Shown piece after piece: positions 35,181 through 47,689 of a stretch of DNA of 64,000 nucleotides. A model generated the notes under the pieces. The model was not told the DNA's origin, did not search any database, and saw only the letters and a list, made by a program, of their open reading frames with translations. Both the position numbers and the translations under genes were made by a program. Every line of letters begins with the position of its first letter. Position 1 is the first letter of the stretch. Origin of the DNA: Anseranas semipalmata (taxonomy: Eukaryota; Chordata; Aves; Anseriformes; Anseranatidae); the NCBI GenBank assembly GCA_013399115.1, contig VXAA01003008.1, forward strand, positions 220,413-284,412, in the 5' to 3' direction.

Positions 35181-38099
35181 AGGGGTCACTGCAATAGGTT
35201 GGGCTGATACAAGCTAATTCCTAAAATACCAGTGGTAAAATCCTCACCTAATGCATCCTGAGCTTCAAATCTGCCTAGGCCCACGCTGTCATCATCAGTG
35301 CCCATTTTATCAGTGACAGTGTTTCAGAAATCCTTCCCTAGCTTTATAAGGTTGCCTTTCTTTGAAGAAGCTTCGCAGGCTTGTAAAAGATCTTCCTGGA
35401 GGTAGAAATACAAAGTTCACAGAGCACAGATAGGAGATTTGGCACTGGGCTCCGTCTCCTAAGGAAAGCGAAAGAATATCCAGTCTGTGAAACCAAAAGG
35501 AGGTCATTCCACTCAACTCTTTCAGGTTAAAGTATCGTGCATAAAATTATCATATAAGGTGTAAAAGAATGTTTCTTTCAAACAGACAAGAAATTGGATC
35601 AAAGGCGACACCTTTTCTTGAGTGCAGCCTTTACTTCTCATGAAATCACTGGGGCTCCGTGATGGGTTGAAGGCAAGGATGTGGCTGCTGCCCTGCTTGT
35701 GGCCACATTCAACCTTCCTGGAGTCAGGCTCAGTGTTTGTGTACAGTGTTTAAAGGGCAATAGCACTAAACACTGCCCTCACAAACCACCGTAATTACTT
35801 CTACTGCTGAAAAAAAAACAGAACATGAACAAAAATATCATAGAAAAGCTATTTCTAACACTAGTGCTGCTCTTTATGGCTAAGTGGCAGCCATCATTTT
35901 TTTCCTAAATTATGTGTTCTTTTTTCAAGCATTTGGATGATGCAAACCAGATTTTTGTGGCAGCATTATTGCTCATAGCCAAAAGAGCATTCAAGGAAAC
36001 ACTGAATTTCAGCTGAATTGCCATTTATTCAGAACACTTTGAGTTGTTTATCTTTTTTCATTCTCCTGACAAATCAAGTAGCCATTGAGCTCGTATTTCT
36101 GAACGTAAGTTCAGTAATAATTCTAGTAAAAGTAAGATCTATCATCCACTTTTTGGAGGGTGGGGGGATATGCAAAGTTCTGGGTTTTATGATATTTTTA
36201 AAAGGAAAACTCCCCAGGAAAACTGTTTTCCAGTAAAACTTCCTGTTTGTTTTGGATTTTTTTCTTACATGTAATATTATAGTAGAAATTTTCTTGATGT
36301 AATTGCATTCTGGATGGTGTTCTAGAGTTATTTTTTGATTTGTTTACTCATTGTCTGGAAAGATGCTGTTAGTTTAGAAAACCAATGATTGTGTGCATTC
36401 ATTAGAAGAATACTGTGAATGCCTTTTAGTTATTCACATTGCTTTTTATTCACATTGAGTGTTCGTAATAGTAAGTGTTTAATGGAGGGAATGTTCCAGA
36501 GAAAAGAAATGATAACAGATAATCATGCAAAGGTATGGAATTATTAATATTTGTCCCAGGCATGTGAATATGAAAGTTCTTTGGGGTTCATCCAGTCAGC
36601 AAGTAAGAACAATAACATGAGATGGAGGTGATTAATCTTGTGTTGCAGAGAGAAAAATAAGAATTCCAAGTAATCAAAACAGTATCTAGGACAAATAGTT
36701 CACAGGCAATCCACAGGCCACACATGTTCACATGAACAAATTATTGAATTGTTTCAAGGTGAGCACATGTGTATACATGAAAATTTTTGTATGCCTTCAT
36801 GAACACAAAAATGTACTAATATAGTTACATAAAATGTTTATTTTATGGATGCTATACAATTCCACTTTCAAAATGGACCATTTCTGTTCTGCCTGTAAAG
36901 AATGGGAAGTACAATCATTAGCTTAGAACTAACTTTGCAGTTCAGACTTTTACATAAAAGAAAACAAGGTGACAGTCAGCTCTATCCAATACATAGTATA
37001 TCCCTGAAAATATTGTATCATTCACCTTTGAACATGATACTGAGATTCATTTTAAGATGAAAGCTTTTAGAAGCTAGAATGAAGGATCAAAATAAACATA
37101 TTTTTCTTTATAGTATTTTCTGATTTGGGGCATTTCTGCACTGAATGTTCTCTTGTTCTTCTGTTTGGTTTCTGCATAGCTGCTAGTTCCCGTCTTTAAA
37201 AAGTCTAGAGGTTTTATAGGGATATTTTTTATCCTTCTTACTAGGCATTGTAACTTTTAGCTCAATGGTTTTTAATTTGATTACAGTGAATTAAGTTTAC
37301 CTTAGGATCTTTGGAGCCCCATAGAGAGCTGATCTGATTAATTACTGTACAAAATAGATTGTTAAAATAACTAGGTTTTATGCAGTTTCTCTTTTTTCTT
37401 TCCCTTAGCTTCTGTAATTCATAGACATCGATACTACTGGATGAGTGAAGTTAATGTGGGAAGCGAGTTCCCACAGGCTTTCTCCCTTTTCTGATTTTCC
37501 TCTCCTCCCTAGTCAAGAACAGACTCCCGTGGGTATGGACTGTGTGGATCCCCTGCCAGGGCTGCAGCATGTGCCCTCCAGCATGTTGAATTTTGTATGG
37601 CAGTCCCAGTAGATGACCAGCAGAGGAATCAGGATGGCCTTATGTACAGGTCATTATGAATTTAGCAGCACATGAACTTCTGTAACGCAGAGTACAGACT
37701 GAAGTTCATTTTATTTATGGTTTTAATTGTAGCAACCTTTAATAGCCAAAGCCAGAAAATATATTCTACTGACCCTCACAGCTCCTGACCTGTGTAGCGT
37801 CTGGGCTATTTGTGAGCAAGCAGAGTCGAGTCCTCAGAGCTCAGGACATTGCCACGCTTTTTTATGGGTTTGCCCAGGTCAGGGAGGTTAGTGGTTTGTA
37901 TAAGCAGATGTGGTCCTGCTCTTGAACCAATCCTTAGTGTAGACACAGCTTCTAGTCATATGCTTCCTTGTATGACAAATAAAAGCGGTTTATACCATTC
38001 TTGGGCAGATTATCCCGCCCCTCCGCAATTTTGGCAGTCTCACTGTTAACAAAGTGGACACAGTTTTGAGCTGGGTGGTGCAACAGGATGTAAGGGTCA
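35181..38099. other. Non-coding stretch, nothing recognised
   Basis: AT-rich unique sequence, becoming less AT-rich from about 37500. Open frames are short. A 66-codon frame at 37849-38049 is opposed by an 80-codon minus frame at 37952-38194, and neither has a recognisable domain. Confidence 0.5.
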
Positions 38100-38345
38100 T
38101 TCTGAAGGGAAGGGAAAACCACCTGTGTTGGCCACGACTGGTATTTTTGCTGGATGCAACTGCACAGCAGGAACAAGAAAAGGGAAGCCACCACGTGCTC
38201 CGTGCTCAGAGGGCCGCTGCGTGTCCGTGTGCCACCAGAGGTGGCAGCTGCACCTCGCTGCCGGGGCAGTGGGCAAGGGGCAGGCCTTAGCCCAGGGCAA
38301 GCAGCTCACTGGCTTCATCCTTGCTCACTTCCTTCCCTCTTTCTC
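38100..38345. other. Small GC-rich island with E-box
   Basis: A roughly 250-base patch clearly richer in G and C than the flanks, with about ten CpG dinucleotides and a CACGTG E-box at 38192-38197. It is open in at least five overlapping frames on both strands (73-97 codons), which is what a local drop in A and T produces and not evidence for coding. It could be a small unmethylated island, an exon of an unrecognised transcript, or a GC-biased patch. Confidence 0.45.
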
Positions 38346-38429
38346 CAGCATGGAGTGAATAGAAATGGTGCTTTTCTGGAGAGAAGCAAACTGGCTAACA
38401 CAATCTCCTCAGTCTTTATATTGTGGAGT

Positions 38430-38560
38430 GGGGATTTCCAAAGTTAATTCAAGTCTGTAGCGGTGAAGTCCAATATCAATCTCTTCAGACAGACGGGGCA
38501 TTTCCAAAGCTGAATCAGGTTTGTAGGGACAAAGTCCAGTATTTTTCTCTTCAAACAGAC
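38430..38560. repeat. Diverged 65-bp tandem duplication
   Basis: Two consecutive copies of a 65-66 base unit: 38430-38494 and 38495-38560. Both begin GGGG(C)ATTTCCAAAG, pass through a block like TAATTCAAGTCTGTAG / TGAATCAGGTTTGTAG and AAGTCCA(A/G)TAT, and end CTCTTCA(G/A)ACAGAC. By eye they are about 80 percent identical, so the duplication is not recent. Confidence 0.88.
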
Positions 38561-39942
38561 CATGCAGCCTCCAGTTTGTGAGAGATTTGTTAATGGGACC
38601 CTATGCATGTTCTAGCTCTGATTCATTTATAGGTTTTCTGTGATTTTTTTTTTTTTAATCTCTCATTTAAACTTGGCCGTTTGTTACTTTCCTTTGACAG
38701 CTGGAGAAGTGGTATGAAGGGAGGAGAGCTGCGATGTTACTTACTTTCCCCTTTTGGGGTATAGGCCTCATTTTATGGAACTATTGAAAGTTCTCAGTAG
38801 TTTAGTCCCTTTTTGAAGTGCAGCAGAAAGTCACTGCTGCACTGATGTCATCAAAGAAAAATGAGCTGGTATTGAGCTGAAAAGTGCATAAAAAGTTTAT
38901 GGATCTTTAAAAAAAGTTTTACCCTGAACTGCAGCAGTGGGTTTTAGCTTGAACAAAACCAAATCAAGTGTTAAACCTTTCCACATTTGGATTTTGTAAT
39001 GGTAACTGAAACTTTAAAGGCAGTGTGAGAGAGCCGAAGTACTTAGCGAAAGACCCTGGCGATGTGCGCTGCAGAGGCATCCAGAGCAGGAGCAGGGCTG
39101 GGCCTGCCGGAAAGAGATGCTAAAACTCACTAAAACTAGACTGGTGCCAAGAATTTATCACCCGTCTGTTTTGCCTTGATTTTATATTTCATTATCACCT
39201 GCAAAAAGTCTGATTTCTAAGCATTTATTATGAAATTAATAAAAGAGTTTACAAGGCAGTGCTGTAATGCACTCCGGGGTGTGTCCGGCTGGCATGGTGC
39301 CATTGCTGAAGTTGTTGAAGTTGTTGCTCATAAAGTTTGTGCTCCAGTTTGTGGTCGGCACAGAACAATATCCCAGGAAAAGTACTGCACAGTGCTCGTA
39401 GTGCTACCCGGCAGAAAGCTAGCTGGCATGCGTGGCCCCAAACTGTGTAAGGGCTGTGCATATAGCAGGCTTTATCCTGAGCCATACCTGATGTGGCACC
39501 GAAGTTGTGAAGACTTCCTGATAATCACTGTTGTGCTGTTTGCATCTTTCTTTTCTCAGAAGCTCATACAGAAGATATATATCAAAGATATTCAGGATAA
39601 GATGCATCTTCAGATATGTATATATGCATGCATATATGTTTAAAATGACGAGGAGCTAAGCCTAAAAGAGAAACCTAAAGATAAGGAACATTTTTGGAGC
39701 TAAATAAATAGTTGAAGAGTTTCTTAATCCATTGCTGTCTTTTCTCAGCAATGTAGGCAACAGGAGTTATGAGATTAGGAATCTTTTGGAGTGCTGTGGT
39801 TTTGTCTGTCATTGTGTAGGACTCAGGTATATTTTAATACCTATTCAGTACTGCCTTTTAGCAGCAGCTCTACCTTCTGTGCATGCCAGCACTGGGCAGC
39901 CTCAATCAAGCAGCTTTTTCATTTGCTATTTCTCTCCTTTTT
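38561..39942. other. Non-coding stretch
   Basis: A 137-codon plus-strand frame at 39230-39643 has no recognisable domain and overlaps two minus-strand frames (39249-39485 and 39419-39607). A perfect 18-base palindrome ATATATGCATGCATATAT lies at 39620-39637. Nothing else is recognised. Confidence 0.5.
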
Positions 39943-40026
39943 CCTTTTCCTTTTCCTTTTCCTTTTCCTTTTCCTTTTCCTTTTCCTTTTCCTTTTCCTT
40001 TTCCTTTTCCTTTTCCTTTTCCTTTT
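39943..40026. repeat. (CCTTTT)14 hexanucleotide microsatellite
   Basis: Fourteen perfect units of CCTTTT (84 bases), the longest tandem array in the window. The plus strand is entirely pyrimidine, and the minus strand is (AAAAGG)n. All six frames stay open through it, giving spurious Phe-Pro, Phe-Ser, Phe-Leu and Lys-Glu dipeptide frames. Confidence 0.97.
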
Positions 40027-40070
40027 TCTTCTTATTTTTCTTTTTCTTTTTCTTCTTATTTTTCTTTTTC
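40023..40070. repeat. Perfect 24-bp tandem duplication
   Basis: Two identical 24-base units, 40023-40046 and 40047-40070, each made of T-runs broken by single C and one A (the pattern TTTTTCTTCTTATTTTTC plus T5C). They directly follow, and slightly overlap, the hexanucleotide array. Being identical, they are probably recent. Confidence 0.95.
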
Positions 40071-40075
40071 TTTTC

Positions 40076-41178
40076 CTGCTTATATTTACTTTTGCTTTCC
40101 ATAGTGCATGCTATTAACATCTAAACGAGTTTTCTGCAAATAAGCCAGGAATTTGATCAACTCCAAAATATAGGACATACTTAAAGGGTTTCTTTCAGTG
40201 CCTGGCCAGCATGTTTTTTTTTTTTCTTTGCTCCCCCCCCCTTTTTTTTTTAATGTTCAGGTTAGTTCTTTTTTAATTTCTGTTCAAAGGAAGCATTGTT
40301 AAAAGTATAAGCCTGGTAGACTGAGAAAATTTAATAAACCAGATTTTTGATACTTAAAATTGTACTATCAATGGGATAATTGCAGGGCATTGGGTGCAAA
40401 AGATATATGAAGTTTCTTTAAAACTTCTGTTGCTTATTATTATTACTTTGTTATTCAATTAGTGGAGTGCCTAAGGGCTCAAACTATAATCAAGATTTCA
40501 TTGTACTGAGTATTGTACAAGCACATGGTATGATTTAGGATGTGAATGGATCAATTCAACTATGATAGCTTCATGATTTGCTTCTCAGATGAGCAACGAT
40601 AACCGATTGTATATTAATTATTGCTTTGTTGCAATCAATACTGGCTTGCAAGGGTGGCTTAAACTGATACACTTTTCTCTGTAATTGCAGTGGTTTACAA
40701 GTACATAGTGGAGTAAGAAAGTTCATCTCATGCAATGAATGGATGGCCCTGGGCTTGTTTCATCAACTACCTATAGCCAGGGTCTTGGAACTGAACTACT
40801 AAGAACAGGGTAGATGCAGTTTGGGAGAAAAAGACATGTAATGAGTTAAGTACAAGAGGAGAAAATTTCCAACATCCAGTACTATGCCCCATAATACTCT
40901 TCCTGTCTGACTACTCCTTATTTTTCTGCTTATTTCACTAGTGCAGATCTTTGAAATCATAAAAATCATGCACCAAACCTTTTCAACTAAAATTTCTTTC
41001 TCCACTGTTCCAGTCGCAGTTATTTTGAGGCATGGTTCTTTGCTCAAAGTGTTGTGGCAGCAATCCCTTTTGCTTTTGTGGAAAGCTCTTTCCACAAGTG
41101 CCTCATGCTGCCCAGAAATGCAGAAACATCTCAAATATTTTAGGTCAACACCAAATCATTCAGAAACTAGCTAGCAAC
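40076..41178. other. Non-coding stretch with T/C runs
   Basis: A T12 run (40214-40225), then C10 and T10 (40232-40251). Open frames at 40799-41134 (minus) and 40941-41174 (plus) oppose each other, and neither is recognised. Confidence 0.55.
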
Positions 41179-41257
41179 TGATCTACTTATTTGGAGCATT
41201 ATTTGGACTACTATTATTATTTGGACTACTATTATTTGATCTACTTATTTGGACCTT
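41179..41257. repeat. Nested TATTTGGA tandem repeat
   Basis: The octamer TATTTGGA occurs four times (41188-41195, 41200-41207, 41218-41225, 41246-41253), separated by variants of CTACTATTAT. A 16-mer, GATCTACTTATTTGGA, occurs perfectly at both ends (41180-41195 and 41238-41253). The structure suggests stepwise slippage or unequal exchange. It stops about 30 bases before a CR1 tail. Confidence 0.9.
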
Positions 41258-41286
41258 TCCTGAGTTAGCAAGCGCAGCTTTCATTG

Positions 41287-41364
41287 GTAGTGTTAGGTTT
41301 TGGTTGTACTTGATGATCTTATAGGTCTTTTCCAACCTAAATGATTCTATGATCCTATGATTCC
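41287..41364 (+). mobile_element. CR1 LINE 3' tail (about 78 bp)
   Basis: The last 78 bases of a CR1 element in sense orientation. The core GTACTTGATGATCTTATAGG (41306-41325) is followed by GTCTTTTCCAACCTAAATG (41326-41344) and then the octamer-type end ATTCTATG ATCCTATG ATTC (41345-41364). It is strongly 5'-truncated. The end differs from the copy at 1428-1938, so the two probably belong to different CR1 subfamilies. No coding sequence remains. Confidence 0.9.
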
Positions 41365-44300
41365 CCAAGTTAGAGATGTGTTCTGCACTTATCTCAACTT
41401 CCAAAATGTGGAAGTTGTTCCCTTGCATAGCACGGCAGTCAGAACAGAAGGCAACATCTATGTGATTAAGGTTTGTGAGGTCTGTGTTCAAATACATTAG
41501 CAGATTTGATATAAATCCTCAAAACACAAAACAGAAACAAATCTCTCCAGAGATGTACACACTCTGCGAACTTCAAAACCCATCCCTGAGCAGTTTGGAC
41601 TGATTTTTCCAAGATGCTACCTCCTTATTGGGAAGTTATTTAATGCCATGTCAGATAGATAATCGCTATTAATTATGATTTGATATGTGCATGCATTTCC
41701 AGTTCTAGACTGAGCATATGGACTACTCTTGTACCTTTTCTCCCAAGAAAATGGGAGAATGGGAGTTTCAATTTCAGCCAGGACTGAGAGTGGTTTTCCT
41801 CTCGCTATATTCATCTGCAAGAGTATATTATGAAGTAAAGGACACAGCTGCTGTTCTCTCACAGCTTACGTATATAGACAAGCACTAATTCTCATCTGTT
41901 ATACAAATGAAGTTAACAAACACATGTTAAAGGTAAGGCTCTGCCCTTCTCCCCTTATGGCCAAAAATTCTCTTTGCTTCTCCTGAAGTTCTGCCAGTCA
42001 GAATTTTAGTTTACAAAGACGAGCTAAACATATGATGTAGATTTTTTTGTTGATGTGCTTGATTAATTTCTTGCTTCATAGACTGTTTAGGAAAATGTGA
42101 GTGTGCAAGTTTTCACTTAAAATAACAAAGATTAATGATGGGCCTTATTAGTAAATAATAATATCTAGATAATATTTATATATATATCATTTCTTCATGG
42201 ATACTGTAACCTACATTACTCCATGATTTCAGTATGAAAAAAGAGTTACCAATGGGCCATATCCAGTTCCTTTTATTGTTCCATTTGGAAAGAAATTCTT
42301 ATTCTTTGCTTAGAATTGCAATCTGTCTGCCAATATGCCAGTTTTAAACAAATTATTCTACCTTTTGAGGTGGAAACATGCCGTCAATTTTGTTACGGGT
42401 GTGGAAGCATGCAACAGAAATCAAGATTTCTCCTGTTTTGTTCACTTCAGTTATGAGGGATCTTTTTTCCCCTGGCCAGATCAGCATGAAGTATGTTTGT
42501 GAGGTTTTTGGCTTTCCTTCTTAGTATGGGACAAAGTCTGCTTTCTGGGCTCATTTGTGACTTCTGATTGAAAAAGTCACCCAGGTTCTCAAAGCTTAGA
42601 ACATTGGCAGCATCCTTGATCTTTCTCATGCTGTTCCACACCAACACTGTAATGGTGGCTTTTAATCTTAAAGGCTTTTTTCATGTTTGTTAAAGGATGC
42701 TGGGAAGAACTTCTGTTTCTGGTATATGTTGGCTTGTAGGACAGATGTTCTCTGGCTGCTTCTGAACTAGACGTGTATTTGATTGCAGTGTTTCTTGCTA
42801 TTGATCTCTTTTCTAATATCCATTTTTCATATATAGTAATATATTAATTCTCTCATTAAAAATATGCAGCTAGCTCCAATTACCCATTCTTACAGAACAG
42901 AACTTTCCCCTAGGGAGATACTGAGAACGTTGAGGTGACTTCAGTAAATACCTAAAGTTTAACCTAAGAACCCAGACAGTAAAATGTGGTTACAAGGCCA
43001 TGGACATAGATCACATCTCGACCTTTTTATTTGTCAGAGTACTTCAGGAGAGAGTAGACAGAGAAAAGGAGAACAAGGACACTGTAAAATGCCACAGTTG
43101 CAGCACTTGTTGAGTTGCTCTCATGTTCTGGTACCCCATTAAGACTTGGGCAGTGTGCTTTGAGAAATGCCAATTCCGTACTGGGCTCCAAAGAAGAAAA
43201 TACAAGGTCACTTGCAAACCAACTTCAAGAGAGCATGTGCTGTTGTTGCTCCTCTAAATCATGCCTTTTTAAGCTCATTTTTAATGATAAAATGTCACAT
43301 TGGAAGCACTTGAATTTCTGGTTTCATGGAAATGCTGCAATGTGTGATTCCAAAATGATGATGATTTATATTTTTCTTCCTTTTTATAGACTTAATATGT
43401 ACGGTGATTGAAGAGCAAAACCTTAATGTTAGGGTGCTATTTAAGTACAGATTTCTAATGTTCATGAAACAGTATGTTTGCACACAGAGGAATGAACTCA
43501 GCTGATGAACAAAACTTCATTCTTTAAACACATTTATTGTACTGTGTAGCCAAGCATCTCCAGACACTCAACTAAAACTTCCTTCATGGTCTATACCCAA
43601 AGGGGAAACCATAGTTCAAGTGCAACATTACAAGTCATCATATGGCTGTGTAGTTGAGGCTGTGTAGATCAAAGGCACATTTATGCAGCTAGGGGGGAAT
43701 CATTATCTAGAATCACAAAGCATATGGAAACCATACATTTTTCTTCACCCGGGCTCTTTCATTTAAACCCATCTCTCTAGTCTCTGAAAGGCAATATTAA
43801 AAACCCATATCTTCCTATCTCACATGTTGTTACTAGGCTCTTGAATAGATGAAAGGATGATCACTATATCACTACATCTTTCAGTTGACCACAGTGGTAT
43901 GTTCTAGTTGAGGAACTTGGCAATGACTTGTGCTTTAGTGTAAATACTTGGAAGAAGATGGTATTCTCTGTAAGCCAACCTGTTAGAGTGTGGCCCTTAT
44001 GCTAGGTCCTTCCTTCCTGCATAACCAAGGCAATGGAAGATTATGCAAACTGTAGGTAGTATTAGTAAAAGCATGGACTGTCCAAATATGGGTAATGTTC
44101 AACTTGGAGAAGGATTTTGGCAAATACTAAAATACGTAAATGCTCCTAGAAGCAGATGGGCATTGCGTGGGTAAGGAGGAATATCGTTTTCAGTTAGGCA
44201 CTGCAAACTTGGTTATATTTTGGAATTCCCAGAGGAGAAGCACTGGCATGATGTCTAACAGATAGTGACAGAGGTGATGTCTAAATTAAACATTCATGTT

Positions 44301-44679
44301 CCTTCACGTGGCTATTTGCTGAAATATTTATGTTGGAATATATTTCATTCTTTTTTATGATTAAAGTTTGCACAAAGTATGCATGTTTGTTTACACCCCA
44401 GAGACTAGGATCAATGTTAGGATGTGAAAGGCAACTGATTAGATACTACTTTGGTTTAACAATTATGTATTTATTTTTTCATGAGGTTTCAAATAAGTTT
44501 AAAAATATATTATTATTATTTTTTTGTCTTCATAAACAAAGTTGTTGAAATCTCACAGGTTTCTATAAAATGATAGCTGTTATAAGAAAAACAACATATA
44601 ATGAACTATGCAAAAGACAATCCTATGTCACTACTTGTATTTAGAAATTAAAAAAAAAAATCAGTTCTGGAAAGGTTAA
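41365..44679. other. AT-rich non-coding stretch
   Basis: No gene or mobile element is recognised. Open frames are short (98 codons at most, 43115-43411 plus) and without recognisable domains. Confidence 0.55.
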
Positions 44680-44830
44680 CGGTGGTAATTGGCAACCCTA
44701 TTGATGGGCTTGCTCTTAACATGGTGCTTTTGTAGGTTTGATTAACACAGCACTATGATTAACAAACATTGTTTGATTTTTGCAGAATTTTCCTGTGTAT
44801 TAAAGCTTAAAACTTTTCACATCTTTTGGT
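44680..44830. other. Candidate conserved non-coding element
   Basis: Short unique segment with GGTGGTAATTGGCAA near 44681-44695, TTTGATTAACACAG near 44737-44750 and GATTAACAAACATTGTTTGA near 44758-44777. The last combines TTAAC and an ACAAACATTGTTTG inverted repeat. It is based on motif texture only. Confidence 0.22.
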
Positions 44831-47689
44831 CACAAGCGTTTCTACCAGCTGCTTCTGGTCCATCAGTGGCAGATTTTCAGTTCTGATCTCTGTAGGTTCT
44901 AATATCTAGGTGACACATAAGGTTTGCAAATCTGACTTATGTGACACCCCTAAGATATAGTATTCCCTGAGCATCCACACGTTTCCAGATCTTTTCATGT
45001 GTTAATCTTTTTTGGCTTTATCATAGTTTTTTCCATTCTCAGTGCTGCTTCAAATAGTTTCCAAGTCTGTTGCCTCTTTGCATTACCTCTCCTTATTATG
45101 TCACAAGCTTCCCATTTTCTAGCTCACTGAAAACAACCTTTAAATTACTTTCTGTGCTATCCCAAACTCAGTTCTTGGCTCCTGTTCTTTATCAGGAGAT
45201 TGAGTGCACATTTAGTCAGCTAATGGTGATTGCCTCCATCACCTACTGCGTGGTTTTGGCTATTTTTCCACATATAGCGCCTCAACAAAAATTAATTCTG
45301 CTCATGTATTGTGGGTAAGGTTTCATGCTATAACTAAACTAATCTAATGGTGAGCTGCCACTGAAAGGCACAGGTACAGACCTTCTCCTCATCTATACAA
45401 TAATAGGTAATTTAGTTAACACACCTAAGGTAGTTTTCTGAGACCTCTTGATGTACTGTTAACTCTACACTTCGAGGTATTTACACTTAATGAATTGAAA
45501 ATTTACCTTGCAGCAGAAATGGCAGGAGACTTAGTGGTCGAAGCATCTGTTCTGAAATAAATGCTCATCACATACAGTTGAGGAGAATGCAGCAAGGCTT
45601 GGGTGAACATGGGGAACATAAAGTAGTGCCTGTTTCTGTGCTCTCCCATCCTGAGCTGTTAATCCAAGCCCTGACGTGAATCAGTACAGCCCAACTGGGT
45701 TATCTAAAGTCTGGCAAACAGGAGCAGAATAAATGTCTGGGAAACATCTCTCCAGAAGAGTGCCTAGCTCTGTCTGTACTATGGCTCGCCATCAGACTTA
45801 TATCAACACGATTTTCCTGTGTCTGCTTACTGGAGGGTTTATGGCCATTTTGCTGCAGGAGCATGATACGAGGTATCTGTATATGTGCCTTAAGCCCTTT
45901 GTAACCAGGAGTTTCCACAGGTGCTTTAAAGTTTTGCAAGATTATTTTACTGTTCATGTGCACTTTCATCACATTTTTCACCTGAATTTTGCAGTCCTTC
46001 AAAGCTAATCTTTTTATGAAAATGCTGATTTTCTTAAGTGCTTTTTGAAATTGTTATTCTTAAATTTATGAAGTTGTCTTTAATCCCAAGCTGATTGTTT
46101 TCCTCTTTTGAACTCTATTTGCTGAAAATCTTGTGTTATTGCTATTTGACTTGAGAAAAGGTGTTTGTTAAACATATCTAAGTATTTTAAACCACTCTGT
46201 ACAAACAGTTTGAAGAGCTGTATTACAAATTCCAGTGAATTTATTCATTCCTGTTATAGAGGTCAAAATATTTTTTTCTTTGTTCTTTTATCTGATATTT
46301 TGACTTGGAAAGCATTATAACATTTACATATTCCATTGTCAGCCTGACTGTCAGTATATCATGACGCTGTCCCACAAGCTTCATAAGATTAGAAGATTAG
46401 CCTTAATTGCCCACCTCTCTCTAACACTGCTTCCTAATTTTCTGCCAAACACAACAGTCAATATGGGATGTTTCCAAAGGAAAGAAGTTATATAATTTGT
46501 GAGAGATTTTTTTTTCTTCAGGTAGATTGTTTGAAAATACTGAAAATTAATTGGCTACCATAATTAAGTAACTCAAGTTACAATAACTAAAGAAAAGATA
46601 GCTTGCTTTTTAGTTCATCTGTGGCTCAGGATAAATTACCCTACTATGGGCTGAAGTCAAGTTCCTATCCAAAGTATATTGAGTATTTTGAGTGATTTCC
46701 TATTTAGCTTGAAGACTTTCTTTTGACATTACAGAGATGTCAAGGCTAAATTCAGTTCAATAATTTCATCATTAAACATTTATTTTAAGTTAGGTTCCTT
46801 CCTCTCCAGTGTCAGGAGACCAGTCTTCCTGGACCAGCACAAACATTTTTGAATATCCCCCTAAGTGAACATTAGCAAGGAATGAATGAGAAATCAGACA
46901 TTTTTATGTTTTGAAGAGACTGAAGGCAGACAAAAAACGATCTACTGAAGCTTTTATGAAGGAGCACCAGTGGCTTTACTTGATAAACAAATCCAGATCA
47001 TTCAGATGAATGCTTAACTCTGGACATAAATGATTTTTTATTTATTTATTTATTTTATTTGGCAGTTTTCATATATTCTAGCCTGTCCATTCTGGGAACA
47101 CATTGTTTTACATTGAATTAGGTAGAATTTACTATTTCTTAAGCAGAGAGGTTGCCATGACCAGTTCATGGTGTTGACAAAGTATTTCTTCCTGTATATG
47201 AAGATTTTTCCCACACATCTCTGAAATACTGTCCTCTGTTACTTTCCAAAAGACATGTAAGAGGAGTGAACAGCTAACATGTACTATTGGAAATCAAGCT
47301 AAAAAAGCCAACCCCTTTTTCTTCACACTGGCATTCATGTTTAATACTAAGACGAGTTATCTTCCTGTAATTCCTACTAGCTCACTGAAGCTTCTTTAAA
47401 GAAGATTAAATTTTTTTTTACAATGGTGAGATGTTATGTGCTTTGATAAGGAAATGTTTCTTTTCTGTATGGCAGTTGTTAGTAATACAACAATTATTTG
47501 ATAATATTTCATTCACAATGGCAAGCTTAAAATAGTTGCTGCCAATTCTTTTTTAAGAAAATAATTACTTGTTTCTAACATCCCTAAAGAAATAATTATG
47601 TAATAAAAAATTACGACTGACATATTCGTTACCTATAACAAGTGCAAGTATTCCTTGAAATTTTAAGCAATTTCATAGGGTTTTATATT
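44831..47689. other. AT-rich non-coding stretch
   Basis: Contains a (TTTA)n microsatellite at 47034-47060. Opposed open frames at 45700-46008 on both strands show no recognisable domain. Confidence 0.55.
47034..47060. repeat. (TTTA)n microsatellite
   Basis: About five imperfect units of TTTA. Confidence 0.88.

Noticed and set aside
39230..39643. 137-codon plus-strand frame as a small cysteine-containing protein
   Set aside because: No recognisable family, two opposed frames on the minus strand, and a tail that runs into TA/TGCA-rich simple sequence.
39732..40124. Phe-Pro, Phe-Ser, Phe-Leu and Lys-Glu repeat proteins
   Set aside because: All are translations of the (CCTTTT)n array in different frames.
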